A stretch of 22,982 nucleotides of DNA, from assembly GCA_964568355.1 (NCBI GenBank), contig CAZMRK010000049.1, positions 1 through 22,982 on the forward strand, in the 5' to 3' direction. The notes below the pieces were generated by a model. The model was not told the origin of the DNA, did no database searches, and worked only from the letters and a program-made list of their open reading frames with translations. Source of the stretch: JAJPJX01 sp964568355. Lineage in GTDB: Bacteria; Acidobacteriota; Terriglobia; Bryobacterales; Bryobacteraceae. Positions 13,822-22,800 of the stretch are shown here, piece after piece. The translations under genes and the position numbers were made by a program. Every line of letters starts with the position of its first letter. Position 1 is the first letter of the stretch.

Positions 13822-15036
13822 ATGGAATCTTTCTCTCGGAGGGCGTTTGTAGCGGCCGCAGGTGCGCTGGCGGCCCGCAGCTACGCCCAGATATCGGGTG
13901 CGAACGAGCGCCTGCGCAGTGGTGTGATCGGGTGTGGCGGGCAGGCTATGGATCATCTGCGCAATCTCGCCCGCATGAAAGAGAGCGACAACTGCGCGGT
14001 CACCGCGGTGTGTGATGTTTTTGAGAAGCGCGCGCAACAGGCGGCGCAGCTCACAGGTGGAAAAATCCACAAAAACTACCACGACCTGCTGGCGGACAAA
14101 GACGTTGACTATGTCCTCATTGCCACCCCGGAGCATTGGCACTTCCAGATGACCATGGACGCAGCCGCCGCGGGCAAACATATTTATTGCGAAAAGCCCA
14201 TGACCTACAGCGTCGAGCAATCCAAGAAGGTCGTGGCCCGCATCAAGCAGTCAAAGCTGAAGATGCAGGTGGGTGTGCAGGGGATGTCGGACGACTCCTA
14301 CGAGACGGCCTGGAACTACGTAAAAGATGGCGTACTGGGGAAGGTCGTGGTGGCGCAGATCGACTACTCCCGGAATCATGTGGGTGATTTCTGGGCCTAC
14401 CCCATCGATCCGGATGCTCGCCCGGGTGAGAACCTGGACTGGAAGGCGTGGCTAGGACCCGCACCCAAGCGCCCCTGGGACGCAGACCGCTGTTTCCGCT
14501 GGCGGCGCTATTGGGACTACTCGGGAGGAATCGCAACCGATCTTTTCATTCACCGGGTGAGCCGCATCATCAAAGCCTGCAATCTCAACTTCCCGGAGCG
14601 AGCGGTGGCCACCGGCGGCAAGTATGAATTCAAGGACAGCCTGGCGGAGATTCCGGATACGTTGAACATGCTGATCCAGTATCCCGGAGGCCCGGACGTT
14701 ATTCTGGTTTCTTCGATGGCCAATGACACGCCGGTGGAGCACGTCCTGCGAGGGCACAAGGCGACGCTCACCTTCAGCCGCACCGGCTTCACAATCAAGC
14801 CCCAGCGCCAGTTCGCGAAGGAAATGCGCGAGATTACCTACGAAAAGCACGGGGCCGAATCGCTGGAGCTGCATCACCGCAATCTGCAAAACGCCATCCG
14901 CAAGAACGAGCCGCTCAAGTGCGACTGCATGTTGGGGTACTACGGCGTAGTGGCCTGTGACATGGGCGTGCAGTCTTACCGCAAGCGCAAGTACATGGCC
15001 TGGGACAAAGCAAAAGAACGGATTATTCGCGCCTGA
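13822..15036 (+). CDS. Tat-exported Gfo/Idh/MocA oxidoreductase
   Basis: A protein of 404 residues. The N-terminus SRRAFVAAAGALAA (twin Arg at 6-7, then a hydrophobic stretch) is a Tat signal, so the enzyme is exported folded with its cofactor. Residues 33-130 form the NAD(P)-binding Rossmann domain: GVIGCGGQAMDHL, then ATPEHWHF and the family motif CEKPM with Glu124-Lys125-Pro126. The rest is the C-terminal alpha/beta domain with WKAWLGPAPKRPWD and WRRYWDYSGGIATDLFIH, typical of acidobacterial and planctomycete secreted members. These oxidise or reduce sugars and cyclitols, some acting as NAD-dependent glycosidases; the substrate cannot be told. The next gene starts one base after the stop. 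Confidence 0.92.
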   Translation: MESFSRRAFVAAAGALAARSYAQISGANERLRSGVIGCGGQAMDHLRNLARMKESDNCAVTAVCDVFEKRAQQAAQLTGGKIHKNYHDLLADKDVDYVLIATPEHWHFQMTMDAAAAGKHIYCEKPMTYSVEQSKKVVARIKQSKLKMQVGVQGMSDDSYETAWNYVKDGVLGKVVVAQIDYSRNHVGDFWAYPIDPDARPGENLDWKAWLGPAPKRPWDADRCFRWRRYWDYSGGIATDLFIHRVSRIIKACNLNFPERAVATGGKYEFKDSLAEIPDTLNMLIQYPGGPDVILVSSMANDTPVEHVLRGHKATLTFSRTGFTIKPQRQFAKEMREITYEKHGAESLELHHRNLQNAIRKNEPLKCDCMLGYYGVVACDMGVQSYRKRKYMAWDKAKERIIRA

Positions 15037-15037
15037 C

Positions 15038-16312
15038 ATGAAACTCTTTCCGGTGTTTTTCCTCACAGCGGTGGTGTGCCTGGCACAACCCCTATACGAT
15101 CTAATCCTCCGCGGCGGCCACGTGATCGACCCGAAGAATCATATCGACGCGGTCATGGATGTCGCGATTCGGAACGGCAAGATCGCCGCAGTCGAACGGT
15201 CCATCGATCCCGCACGCGCCACCAAAACCGTCGCGCTGGCAGGGCTCTACGTCACGCCGGGCCTGGTCGACATCCATACGCACCTGTTTCACACCACCAA
15301 CATGAGGGCAGCCTGGGCAGGCGATTGGAGCGTCGATCCGGATGTGCTCAGTTTCCGCTCCGGCGTAACGACGATGTGCGATGCGGGCAGCTCCGGCTGG
15401 CGTAATTTCGATCGCCTGGTGTTCGAAGTTATCGAACGCGCCCAGACGCGTGTGCTGGCCTTCATCAACATCGCGGGCCTGGGCATGATCACCGACGTCC
15501 CGGAGCAGGACAAGAGCGACTTCAAGCCCGAAGAGATTCTCAAGTGGAAGAAGAAATATCCGCGGTTGGTAGTCGGCGTGAAGACTGCGCACTACCAGCA
15601 GCCGGATTGGGAGTCGGTAGACCGGGCGGTGGAAGCCGGAAAGCTGGCGGGTATTCCGGTGATGGTGGATTTCGGTCATTTCCTGCCGGAGCGGCCCTAC
15701 TGGCAACTGGTCACCCAGCATCTGCGCCCGGGCGACATCAGCACGCACATGTTCCGCGGCCCGGTGCCATGGGTGGACGCCAACGGAAAAGTTTACGACT
15801 ACCTATACAAGGCTCGCGCCCGCGGAGTGAAGTTTGATATCGGGCACGGCAATGCCAGTTTTGTTTTGCGGAGCGCGGTGCCGGCCACGCAACAGGGATT
15901 CTATCCGGACACGATTTCCACAGACCTCCATGCGGGAAGCATGAACGCCGCCATGATGGACTTGCCCACTACGATGAGCAAGCTGCTGGCCATGGGCATG
16001 CCGCTGGCCGCAGTGATCCAGGCAACCACCTGGAATCCGGCTCAGGAGATCCAACATCCGGAACTGGGCCATCTGACACCGGGAGCGACCGCAGACGTGT
16101 CGGTGTGGCGGCTGATGGAAGGTGATTTCGGGTACGGCGACGCTTCTGGTGGCCGCATTACCGGTAAACAGCGGCTGCTCTGCGAGATGACGCTGATGGG
16201 CGGGCGTGTGGCGTGGGATTGGAACCAGCGAGTCAAGGACGATTACCGCAAGCTGGGGCCGACGTACGGAGTACGCGAGGGGGTCGATCAGATCATTCCT
16301 CCACCCCAGTGA
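15038..16312 (+). CDS. Secreted amidohydrolase/deacetylase-family metallohydrolase
   Basis: A protein of 424 residues. The frame is open further upstream, but the ATG at 15038 gives a Sec signal peptide (MKLFPVFFLTAVVCLA, cut near Q17) and sits one base after the oxidoreductase stop. The domain starts LYDLILRGGHVIDPKN, the usual composite beta-domain of dihydroorotase-like enzymes. His80 and His82 (DIHTHL) are metal ligands. Lys182 in GVKTAHY is placed where the bridging carboxylated lysine is expected; STHMF and STDLHAGS supply later ligands and the catalytic Asp. The family includes N-acyl-amino-acid and acetyl-ester deacetylases; the substrate here is unknown. Coupling with the Tat oxidoreductase suggests both act on the same compound in the periplasm. 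Confidence 0.88.
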   Translation: MKLFPVFFLTAVVCLAQPLYDLILRGGHVIDPKNHIDAVMDVAIRNGKIAAVERSIDPARATKTVALAGLYVTPGLVDIHTHLFHTTNMRAAWAGDWSVDPDVLSFRSGVTTMCDAGSSGWRNFDRLVFEVIERAQTRVLAFINIAGLGMITDVPEQDKSDFKPEEILKWKKKYPRLVVGVKTAHYQQPDWESVDRAVEAGKLAGIPVMVDFGHFLPERPYWQLVTQHLRPGDISTHMFRGPVPWVDANGKVYDYLYKARARGVKFDIGHGNASFVLRSAVPATQQGFYPDTISTDLHAGSMNAAMMDLPTTMSKLLAMGMPLAAVIQATTWNPAQEIQHPELGHLTPGATADVSVWRLMEGDFGYGDASGGRITGKQRLLCEMTLMGGRVAWDWNQRVKDDYRKLGPTYGVREGVDQIIPPPQ

Positions 16313-16358
16313 TGGCCGGCCAAGTGGCCGCCGACGTGCCGTCTATCGACGGGGCTGT

Positions 16359-16440
16359 GAAAAAATGCGGGGACACGGCTGCCGCGCGTTGCAGGGGACC
16401 GAGTTTGAGACGCTTGCTCGCAGTGTCGCCGATTTTTTTC
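16359..16440. repeat. 82-bp element with imperfect terminal inverted repeats
   Basis: The left end GAAAAAATGCGGGGACAC (16359-16376) and the reverse complement of the right end (16423-16440) match at 15 of 18 positions by eye. It fills most of the gap between the amidohydrolase and the next gene and leaves the reading frame open. It could be a MITE or REP-like element, or a long-armed transcript structure. Only one copy is in the window. Confidence 0.45.
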
Positions 16441-16485
16441 CAGTCCTCACGCGCGCGGCCCGGAGATGGGGGAATAGAGGGGCTC

Positions 16486-18537
16486 ATGCTGCTCTACGCC
16501 GTAACGATTTTCCTTTCGGCGTTTCTGTTGTTTCAGGTGCAGCCGATCATCGCGCGCATGATCCTGCCCTGGTTCGGAGGCTCTTCGGCGGTCTGGAGCA
16601 CCTGCATGTTGTTCTTTCAGGTGGTGTTGCTTCTGGGCTATGCATATGCCCACTGGCTGCACGAGCGGACCAGGGGATCGCGCCAGGCGCTAGCGCACAC
16701 GCTGATTTTGGCAGCAAGTCTGGCAGTTCTGCCCATTCTTCCGGACGCAGCCTGGAAACCCGCCGGTCCCGGTAATCCATCGCTGCGGATTCTGTGCCTG
16801 CTTTCGGTTACCATCGGACTGCCTTATTTTCTGCTCTCCACCACCAGCCCCCTGATACAGGCGTGGTATGCGCGCACCCACCGGCGCGGACTCCCGTACA
16901 GACTCTATGCACTCTCCAACCTGGCATCCATGCTGGCGCTGCTCAGCTATCCGCCGCTGGTGGAGCCGAACCTGAGTACGGTTTCACAGGCGCGGATATG
17001 GTCGGCCGCATATGCTATGTTCGTGGTGCTGTGCGCCGCGACAGCCTGGCATGTCGCGCGCCGATCTGCAAACGGCGGCCATCCGGAAAGCGGCTACAAG
17101 GAAGTTGCCGCGGTGGCCAAACCGGGTGCCGGCGTCTCTCTGCTGTGGATGGCGCTGGCTGCCTGCGCCTCCATTCTGCTGCTGGCGGTCACGACGTTTC
17201 TTACCCAGGACGTCGCCCCCGTTCCATTCCTGTGGATTCTGCCGCTGAGCGCCTACCTGCTAAGCTTCATTCTCTGCTTTGAAGCTCCGCGACTGTACAC
17301 CCGCGCGCTCTGGCTGCCGCTGCTGGTGCCGGCTCTCGGTTCGATGGCCTATCTCTCCTGGCCGAGAGGAGAGAAGCTGCATATTGTTCCGACAATCGGG
17401 GTTTTTCTGGGCTCGCTGTTTGTCTGCTGCGTGGTGTGCCATGGCGAACTGGCTCGGGGGAAACCGCATCCCCGCCACCTGACCAGGTTCTACCTGATGG
17501 TTTCCTGCGGTGGGGCACTGGGAGGTCTGTTCGTCGGACTGGTAGCCCCGAACCTCTTCAACGCCTATTACGAGTTCCCCATCGGGCTGGGACTTTGCGC
17601 CGCGCTCGCCACCGCCATCCTGTTCCTGCAGCCTGCTCCCTTTCTGGAGAAGACCGGGCGTTTGGGACATGTTTCGCTGGCCGGCGCTCTGGCCCTCTAC
17701 CTGGCTTTCCTGGGCATCGTGGTGCGCGACAACGTGCACGGATTTCGTACAGTGGCGAGAAACTTCTACGGACAGCTTCGAGTGGAAGACCAAGGTGAGG
17801 ACGGAGACGAAATGGCCTGCCGCAAACTGCTCCACGGCGTGATCAATCACGGCCAGCAGATGCGCTACGAACCTTTCCGCCGACAACCCGTTTCTTATTT
17901 TTGCAAGAGCAGCGGCATCGGACGGGCCATGGAGGCGCTCCCGGAAGGCGTGCCGCGGCGCGTGGGCGTTCTGGGGCTCGGTTGCGGCACATTGGCCGCC
18001 TACGGCCGCGCCGGTGACACGTTTCGCTTTTACGAGATCAACCCACTAGTGCCGCAACTGGCCCGCACGGAATTCAGCTATTTGCACGATACGCCGGCCC
18101 GCACGGAAGTCGTGCTCGGAGACGGCCGCCTGGCGCTCGAACGGGAGTCCGGCCAGCAATTCGACCTGCTGGTGATGGACGCGTTCTCCGGCGATTCAGT
18201 CCCGGTGCACCTGATCACGCGCGAGGCTTTCGCCACCTACTTCCGGCACATGAAACCCAGCGGGATTCTGGCGCTCAACATCTCGAATCAATACCTGGAT
18301 CTGAGGCCGGTGATGGAGCGTGCCGCCGCCGCATTCGGCAAGATCGCCCTACTCTACGAGTTTACGCCGGAGAACGAAGACTATCTCTGCTTTGCGTGCA
18401 GTTGGGTGCTGGTGATGAATCCGGCGGCGTATCCGCATCTCCCTCCGTCCATCCAGAAGGGTACACGCCTGCATGCACAACTGAACTTCCACATCTGGAC
18501 CGACGACTACTCCAATCTCTATCGCATTCTCAAGTAG
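16486..18537 (+). CDS. Polytopic membrane protein with spermidine-synthase-like domain
   Basis: I choose the ATG at 16486 (683 residues): it is preceded by AGAGGGG and begins directly with a membrane helix (MLLYAVTIFLSAFLLFQVQP). The frame upstream is open only because it crosses the inverted-repeat element. Residues 1 to about 440 hold some 12-13 hydrophobic helices. Residues about 490-670 form a cytoplasmic Rossmann methyltransferase/spermidine-synthase fold: VLGLGCGTLAAYG, FYEINP (acidic residue for the cofactor ribose), LGDGRLAL and MDAFSGDSVP. The Asp-rich polyamine signature of true spermidine synthases is altered, so polyamine production is doubtful. Proteins of this architecture are annotated as fused MFS/spermidine synthase; their reaction is unknown to me. 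A terminator follows. Confidence 0.87.
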   Translation: MLLYAVTIFLSAFLLFQVQPIIARMILPWFGGSSAVWSTCMLFFQVVLLLGYAYAHWLHERTRGSRQALAHTLILAASLAVLPILPDAAWKPAGPGNPSLRILCLLSVTIGLPYFLLSTTSPLIQAWYARTHRRGLPYRLYALSNLASMLALLSYPPLVEPNLSTVSQARIWSAAYAMFVVLCAATAWHVARRSANGGHPESGYKEVAAVAKPGAGVSLLWMALAACASILLLAVTTFLTQDVAPVPFLWILPLSAYLLSFILCFEAPRLYTRALWLPLLVPALGSMAYLSWPRGEKLHIVPTIGVFLGSLFVCCVVCHGELARGKPHPRHLTRFYLMVSCGGALGGLFVGLVAPNLFNAYYEFPIGLGLCAALATAILFLQPAPFLEKTGRLGHVSLAGALALYLAFLGIVVRDNVHGFRTVARNFYGQLRVEDQGEDGDEMACRKLLHGVINHGQQMRYEPFRRQPVSYFCKSSGIGRAMEALPEGVPRRVGVLGLGCGTLAAYGRAGDTFRFYEINPLVPQLARTEFSYLHDTPARTEVVLGDGRLALERESGQQFDLLVMDAFSGDSVPVHLITREAFATYFRHMKPSGILALNISNQYLDLRPVMERAAAAFGKIALLYEFTPENEDYLCFACSWVLVMNPAAYPHLPPSIQKGTRLHAQLNFHIWTDDYSNLYRILK

Positions 18538-18574
18538 CCAGGGCCGGCAATTGTCCGCAAATGCACGCCATTTC

Positions 18575-18590
18575 CGGAGGTTTGTCTCCG
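18575..18590 (+). terminator. Intrinsic terminator after the membrane gene
   Basis: CGGAGG-TTTG-TCTCCG forms a 6-bp stem (one G-U pair) with a tetraloop, followed directly by TTTTG. It lies 37 bases after the stop at 18537 and separates this gene from gap. Confidence 0.6.
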
Positions 18591-18599
18591 TTTTGTAGC

Positions 18600-18629
18600 T
18601 TGCCCCGGATCTGTTGCTCTTGATATCCT
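18600..18629 (+). promoter_or_regulatory. Weak candidate promoter for gap
   Basis: TTGCCC (18600-18605) and TATCCT (18624-18629) are 18 bases apart, with start of transcription near 18636. Both hexamers are poor matches, but the region sits between a terminator and the gap ribosome-binding site (AGGAG, 18652-18656), so a promoter must lie near here. Confidence 0.3.
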
Positions 18630-18661
18630 GAAAGGTAACTACACCAGGTACAGGAGACAAA

Positions 18662-19669
18662 ATGGCGGTAAAAGTAGGCATTAACGGCTTTGGCCGTATC
18701 GGCCGGAATGTGGTCCGGGCAGGTTTGCATCGGAACGACATCGAATTCGTGGCGGTGAACGACCTTACCGACACCAGGACTCTGGCCCATCTTTTCAAGT
18801 ACGACTCCGTTCTCGGCCCTTTGAGTGAAGACATCAAGGCAGAGGCAGATGCCATTATCGTAGCGGGAAAGCGAATCAAAGTTTTCGCAACCAAAGATCC
18901 CGCGGAACTGGACTGGAGCTCGCTCGGCGCTCAGATTGTCATCGAATCCACCGGCCGGTTTACAGATGCGAAAGATGCGTGCAAGCACCTGCGCGGCAGC
19001 GTCAAGAAGGTAATCATCTCGGCCCCGGCGAAGAATGAAGACATCACCGTGGTGCTGGGTGTAAATGACGACAAGTACGATCCCGCCAAACACAAGATTA
19101 TTTCCAACGCCTCCTGCACGACGAACTGTCTGGCGCCGGTGGTGAAAGTGGTGCACCAGAAATTCGGTATCGCCAAGGGGTCGATGACCACGATTCACAG
19201 CTATACCAACGATCAGAACGTGCTGGACTTTCCTCACAAGGATCTGCGCCGCGCACGCGCTGCCGCGCTGAACATGATCCCGACCACAACTGGCGCCGCG
19301 AAGGCAATCGGTCTGGTGATGCCGGAACTGAAAGGCAAGCTGGACGGCTATTCCATGCGCGTCCCCACGCCGGATGTGTCGGTAGTGGACCTGGTAGCGG
19401 TGCTGGACAAACCGGCCACGGCGGAGGAAGTGAACGCTGCGCTGAAAGGCGCTGCCGAAGGCGAACTGAAAGGCATTTTGGGATACACCGAAGATCCGGT
19501 GGTTTCGACCGACATGCTGCACAATCCGAACAGCTCGATCGTGGATGCGCAGATGACCAAGGTGCTCGACGGCAACCTGCTCAAGGTGATCGCCTGGTAT
19601 GACAACGAGTGGGGCTATTCCAGCCGCGTCGTCGACCTGGTGGCGTTCCTCGAAAAGAAGGGCCTGTAA
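18662..19669 (+). CDS. gap: Glyceraldehyde-3-phosphate dehydrogenase
   Basis: A protein of 335 residues, the usual length. It oxidises glyceraldehyde-3-phosphate to 1,3-bisphosphoglycerate with NAD in the cytoplasm. The NAD-binding loop INGFGRIGR is at residues 7-15; Asp34 (NDLTD) points to NAD rather than NADP. The catalytic Cys152 is in SNASCTTNCLAP and its partner His179 in TIHSYTNDQ. WYDNEWGYS near the end is also canonical. An AGGAG five bases before the ATG gives a strong start. It is transcribed alone: terminators bracket it on both sides. With eno and gpmI upstream it completes much of lower glycolysis within the window; pgk and tpiA are not here. Confidence 0.98.
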   Translation: MAVKVGINGFGRIGRNVVRAGLHRNDIEFVAVNDLTDTRTLAHLFKYDSVLGPLSEDIKAEADAIIVAGKRIKVFATKDPAELDWSSLGAQIVIESTGRFTDAKDACKHLRGSVKKVIISAPAKNEDITVVLGVNDDKYDPAKHKIISNASCTTNCLAPVVKVVHQKFGIAKGSMTTIHSYTNDQNVLDFPHKDLRRARAAALNMIPTTTGAAKAIGLVMPELKGKLDGYSMRVPTPDVSVVDLVAVLDKPATAEEVNAALKGAAEGELKGILGYTEDPVVSTDMLHNPNSSIVDAQMTKVLDGNLLKVIAWYDNEWGYSSRVVDLVAFLEKKGL

Positions 19670-19694
19670 ACCGTTGTAAGCAAAGTTTCGCGCG

Positions 19695-19721
19695 CCGGGG
19701 CAGAGTTCCTGCCTGCCCCGG
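19695..19721 (+). terminator. Intrinsic terminator after gap
   Basis: A perfect 9-bp GC-rich stem (CCGGGGCAG / CTGCCCCGG) with a 9-base loop is followed by TCTTCTTC. It lies 26 bases after the gap stop codon. Confidence 0.8.
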
Positions 19722-19817
19722 TCTTCTTCAGCGGCGGCAATTGTCAATTTTCGTAATTTTCCTTTCCATCCCTCCGAATACGTAACATTTCCAGGATCAC
19801 TGACCATCTTCCAGTAG

Positions 19818-22800
19818 GTGATCATCGGGCTTTTCCTCCTCGCATTCTTGCCAGGTGCATCCTATACGGGGTCAGTGCGCTCGGCCGGCCAGCCGATTCC
19901 CGGGGCTACGGTGACGGCGGTGCAGGGCGCGAACCGGATCGCCGTGCTGACGGACGAAGCGGGGCACTATACATTACCCGACCTGCCGACGGGCGTATGG
20001 CAGTTCACAGTAGAGATGTTCGGGTTTGCTCCCACCCAACGCCAGGTCACCGTGGCAGAAGGGCCAGGCAGCGTGGATTTCAACCTGGAATTGCGCACCA
20101 GGCCCCGCGCAGCCACCCAGACGCGGCCCGGCGACGGTGGAGGTCCCGGCGGACGGCGGGGCTTTCAGAATTTGAGCTTGAACGGGGCCAACAACGTCGA
20201 AAGCCAAGTAGCGGCGGCTCTCTCCGCGCAGCCTTCGGCCGATGCTTCGGCCGGAGCCGGATCCAGCGCCAACGCCAATGAAGCCTTCCTGGTGAACGGC
20301 AGTCTGAGCCAGGGTTTACAGGCACCGCAGCAGGAGGACGCACTGGAGGCCCGCCGCGCAGCGTTTGCCCAGAGGATGGGCCAGGGCGGCCAAGTCGCGG
20401 GCCAACCGGGCTTTGGCGGCGGAGGTGGAGTGGGGGGCGGCGGCTTTGGCGGCGGTGGCGGCGGATTTCGAGGAGGCGGGGGAGGACGCGGCGGCGGGGG
20501 CTTTGGCGGGGGCGGCTTTGGAGGCCGAGGCGGCCGGGGGGGCCCAGGAATGGGTGCGAATCCAAATTTCGGAAACCGGCGGCGGCAGGCCCAAGACTCG
20601 ATTCGAGGGGCGCTCTTCTTTTCAGTGGGAAACTCGGAGGTGAACGCGCGTCCCTATTCGTTAACCGGCCAGCCTGTGGAACAGCCTTCTTACGGGCAGA
20701 GCCGCTTCGGCGTAGTAGCCGGAGGAGGTCTGAAGATCCCCAAGGTCCTGACGACGCAGCATACTTTCTTTTTCCTCAGCTACTTCGGCACGCGCAGCAA
20801 GAGTCCAGCGAGTTACACCTCGACGCTGCCGACTCCGCTGGAGCGCGCCGGTGATTTTTCGCAATCGGGCACAGCGCCACTGCAGGTCTTTGATCCGACC
20901 TCGCGTCTGCCGTTTCCCGGTAACCGTATTCCGGAGAGCCAGATGAACCCGGCGGCAGCGGGGCTGCTACGCTTTATTCCCCTGCCCAACCAACCCGGTC
21001 AGGTGCAAAACTATCAATACGTCACCGCCGTCCCACAAAACACGGATAACCTGGGCGTGCGGCTGAACCAGACCATCAATCGCAGCAATCGTCTGAACTT
21101 CAATTTCAATCTGCAGAACCGGGATTCGCACGGCGCACAGTTGTACGGTTTCAACGATGAGATCAGCGGGCGAGGCATCAGCTCGACCGTCGGGTATACC
21201 CATAACTTCAGCCCCCGCACCTTGACCAACGTGCGCTTCACGTTCAGCCGGAACCGCAGCACCACGCTGCCCTACTTCGCCTATGGCGAGGATGTGGCCG
21301 CCGAGCTTGGAATCCACGGTGTTTCGCAATCTCCCATCAATTACGGGCCGCCGAATCTTTCCTTCACCAACTTCGGCGGGCTGACCGACACCAGTCCGGT
21401 GCTGACGCGCAACCAGACGACGGGGATCGGCGACGGATTTACGCTGGTGCGGGGAAGCCATACGATCACGTTCGGCGGCGATTTCCGCCGGCTGCAACTG
21501 AATACCCAGACCGATCAAAACGCACGCGGCACCTTCAGTTTCAGCGGACTTCTGACCAGCGCCTTCGATGCCAACGGCCAGCCACTGCCGAACACCGGAT
21601 ACGACTTTGCCGATTTCCTGCTGGGGCTGCCGCAATCCAGCTCCGTACGGTTCGGCAGCTCCGATACGTATTTCCGCGGCTCCTCCTACGATGCATATGT
21701 CAATGACGACTGGCGAGTGCTGCCGAATTTGACCGTCAACGCGGGATTGCGCTACGAGTATTTCACGCCCTACAGCGAGAAGTACAACAAGATTGCCAAC
21801 CTGGACATCGCTCCAGGCTTCACCGCGGTGGCGGTGGTAACGCCGGGGGGCGTAGGACCGTATAGCGGGAAGTTCTCCAGCGCACTGGTCAACCCGGACC
21901 GGAACAACTTCTCGCCTCGCGTGGGCATTGCCTGGAAGCCTTTTCCGAAGCATCAATTCCTGGTGCGGGCGGGGTACGGGATCTTCTACAACGGGTCGAT
22001 TTACAACCAGTTTCCGTCGCGGCTGGCTTCGCAGCCGCCGTTTGCGGAGACCGCTACCCTGACGACAAGCCTGACGCAGCAGTTGACACTACAGAACGGT
22101 TTCGCGACCGCGCCGACGCAGACCATCACGAACACATACGCGGTTGACCGGTATTACCGGGCAGGCTATGCGCAGACCTGGAACTTCCCAACAGACGCTG
22201 CCCCATGCCGTGGTGGTGGAAGCGGGCTACCTGGGCACGAAGGGCACGGATCTGGACATCCAGACCATGCCGAACCGCGCCGCGCCCGGTTCGCCACTTA
22301 CGGCCGAAGAGCGGAGGCAGATCGGCAATGCGGTGGGCTTTCTGCTGGACACGTCGAACGGCAATTCGATCTATCATGCCATGCAAATCCGCGTGACGCG
22401 GCGGTTCCAGCGGGGTGTTTCGATGAATGCCTTATATACGTTCTCCAAGTCGATCGACAATGCATCGACGATCGGAGGCGGCGGAGCGGTGGTGGCGCAG
22501 GACGCTCTGAATCTGCACGCAGAGCGGGGCCTGTCCACTTTCGACCAGCGCCACACGCTACAGGCTAATTTCATTGTGACCTCGCCGTTCGGGGAGAATG
22601 CGCTGGTGCAAACGACGGGTTGGAGGGCCCGCCTGCTGGCCAATTGGACGCTCAGCGGAGGACTGACCGCGGGCTCGGGAAATCCACTGACAGCCCGCGT
22701 TCTGGGCAACCAATCGAACACCGGCGGTTCCGGTGCGGTGGGCAGCGGGCGCGCGGATGCGACGGGCGAGGACGTGACCGCGGGCGGCGGATTCTTCAAC

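Noticed and set aside
16213..16485. 91-codon N-terminal extension of the membrane protein
   Set aside because: It overlaps the end of the amidohydrolase gene and crosses the inverted-repeat element; the ATG at 16486 starts directly with a membrane helix and has a ribosome-binding site.
18530..19825. Minus-strand frame of 431 codons opposite gap
   Set aside because: Shadow of the codon bias of gap; the plus strand is an unmistakable dehydrogenase.
22195..22568. Original-frame tail of the receptor after the frameshift
   Set aside because: The residues do not resemble the family, while the +1 frame does over its whole length.
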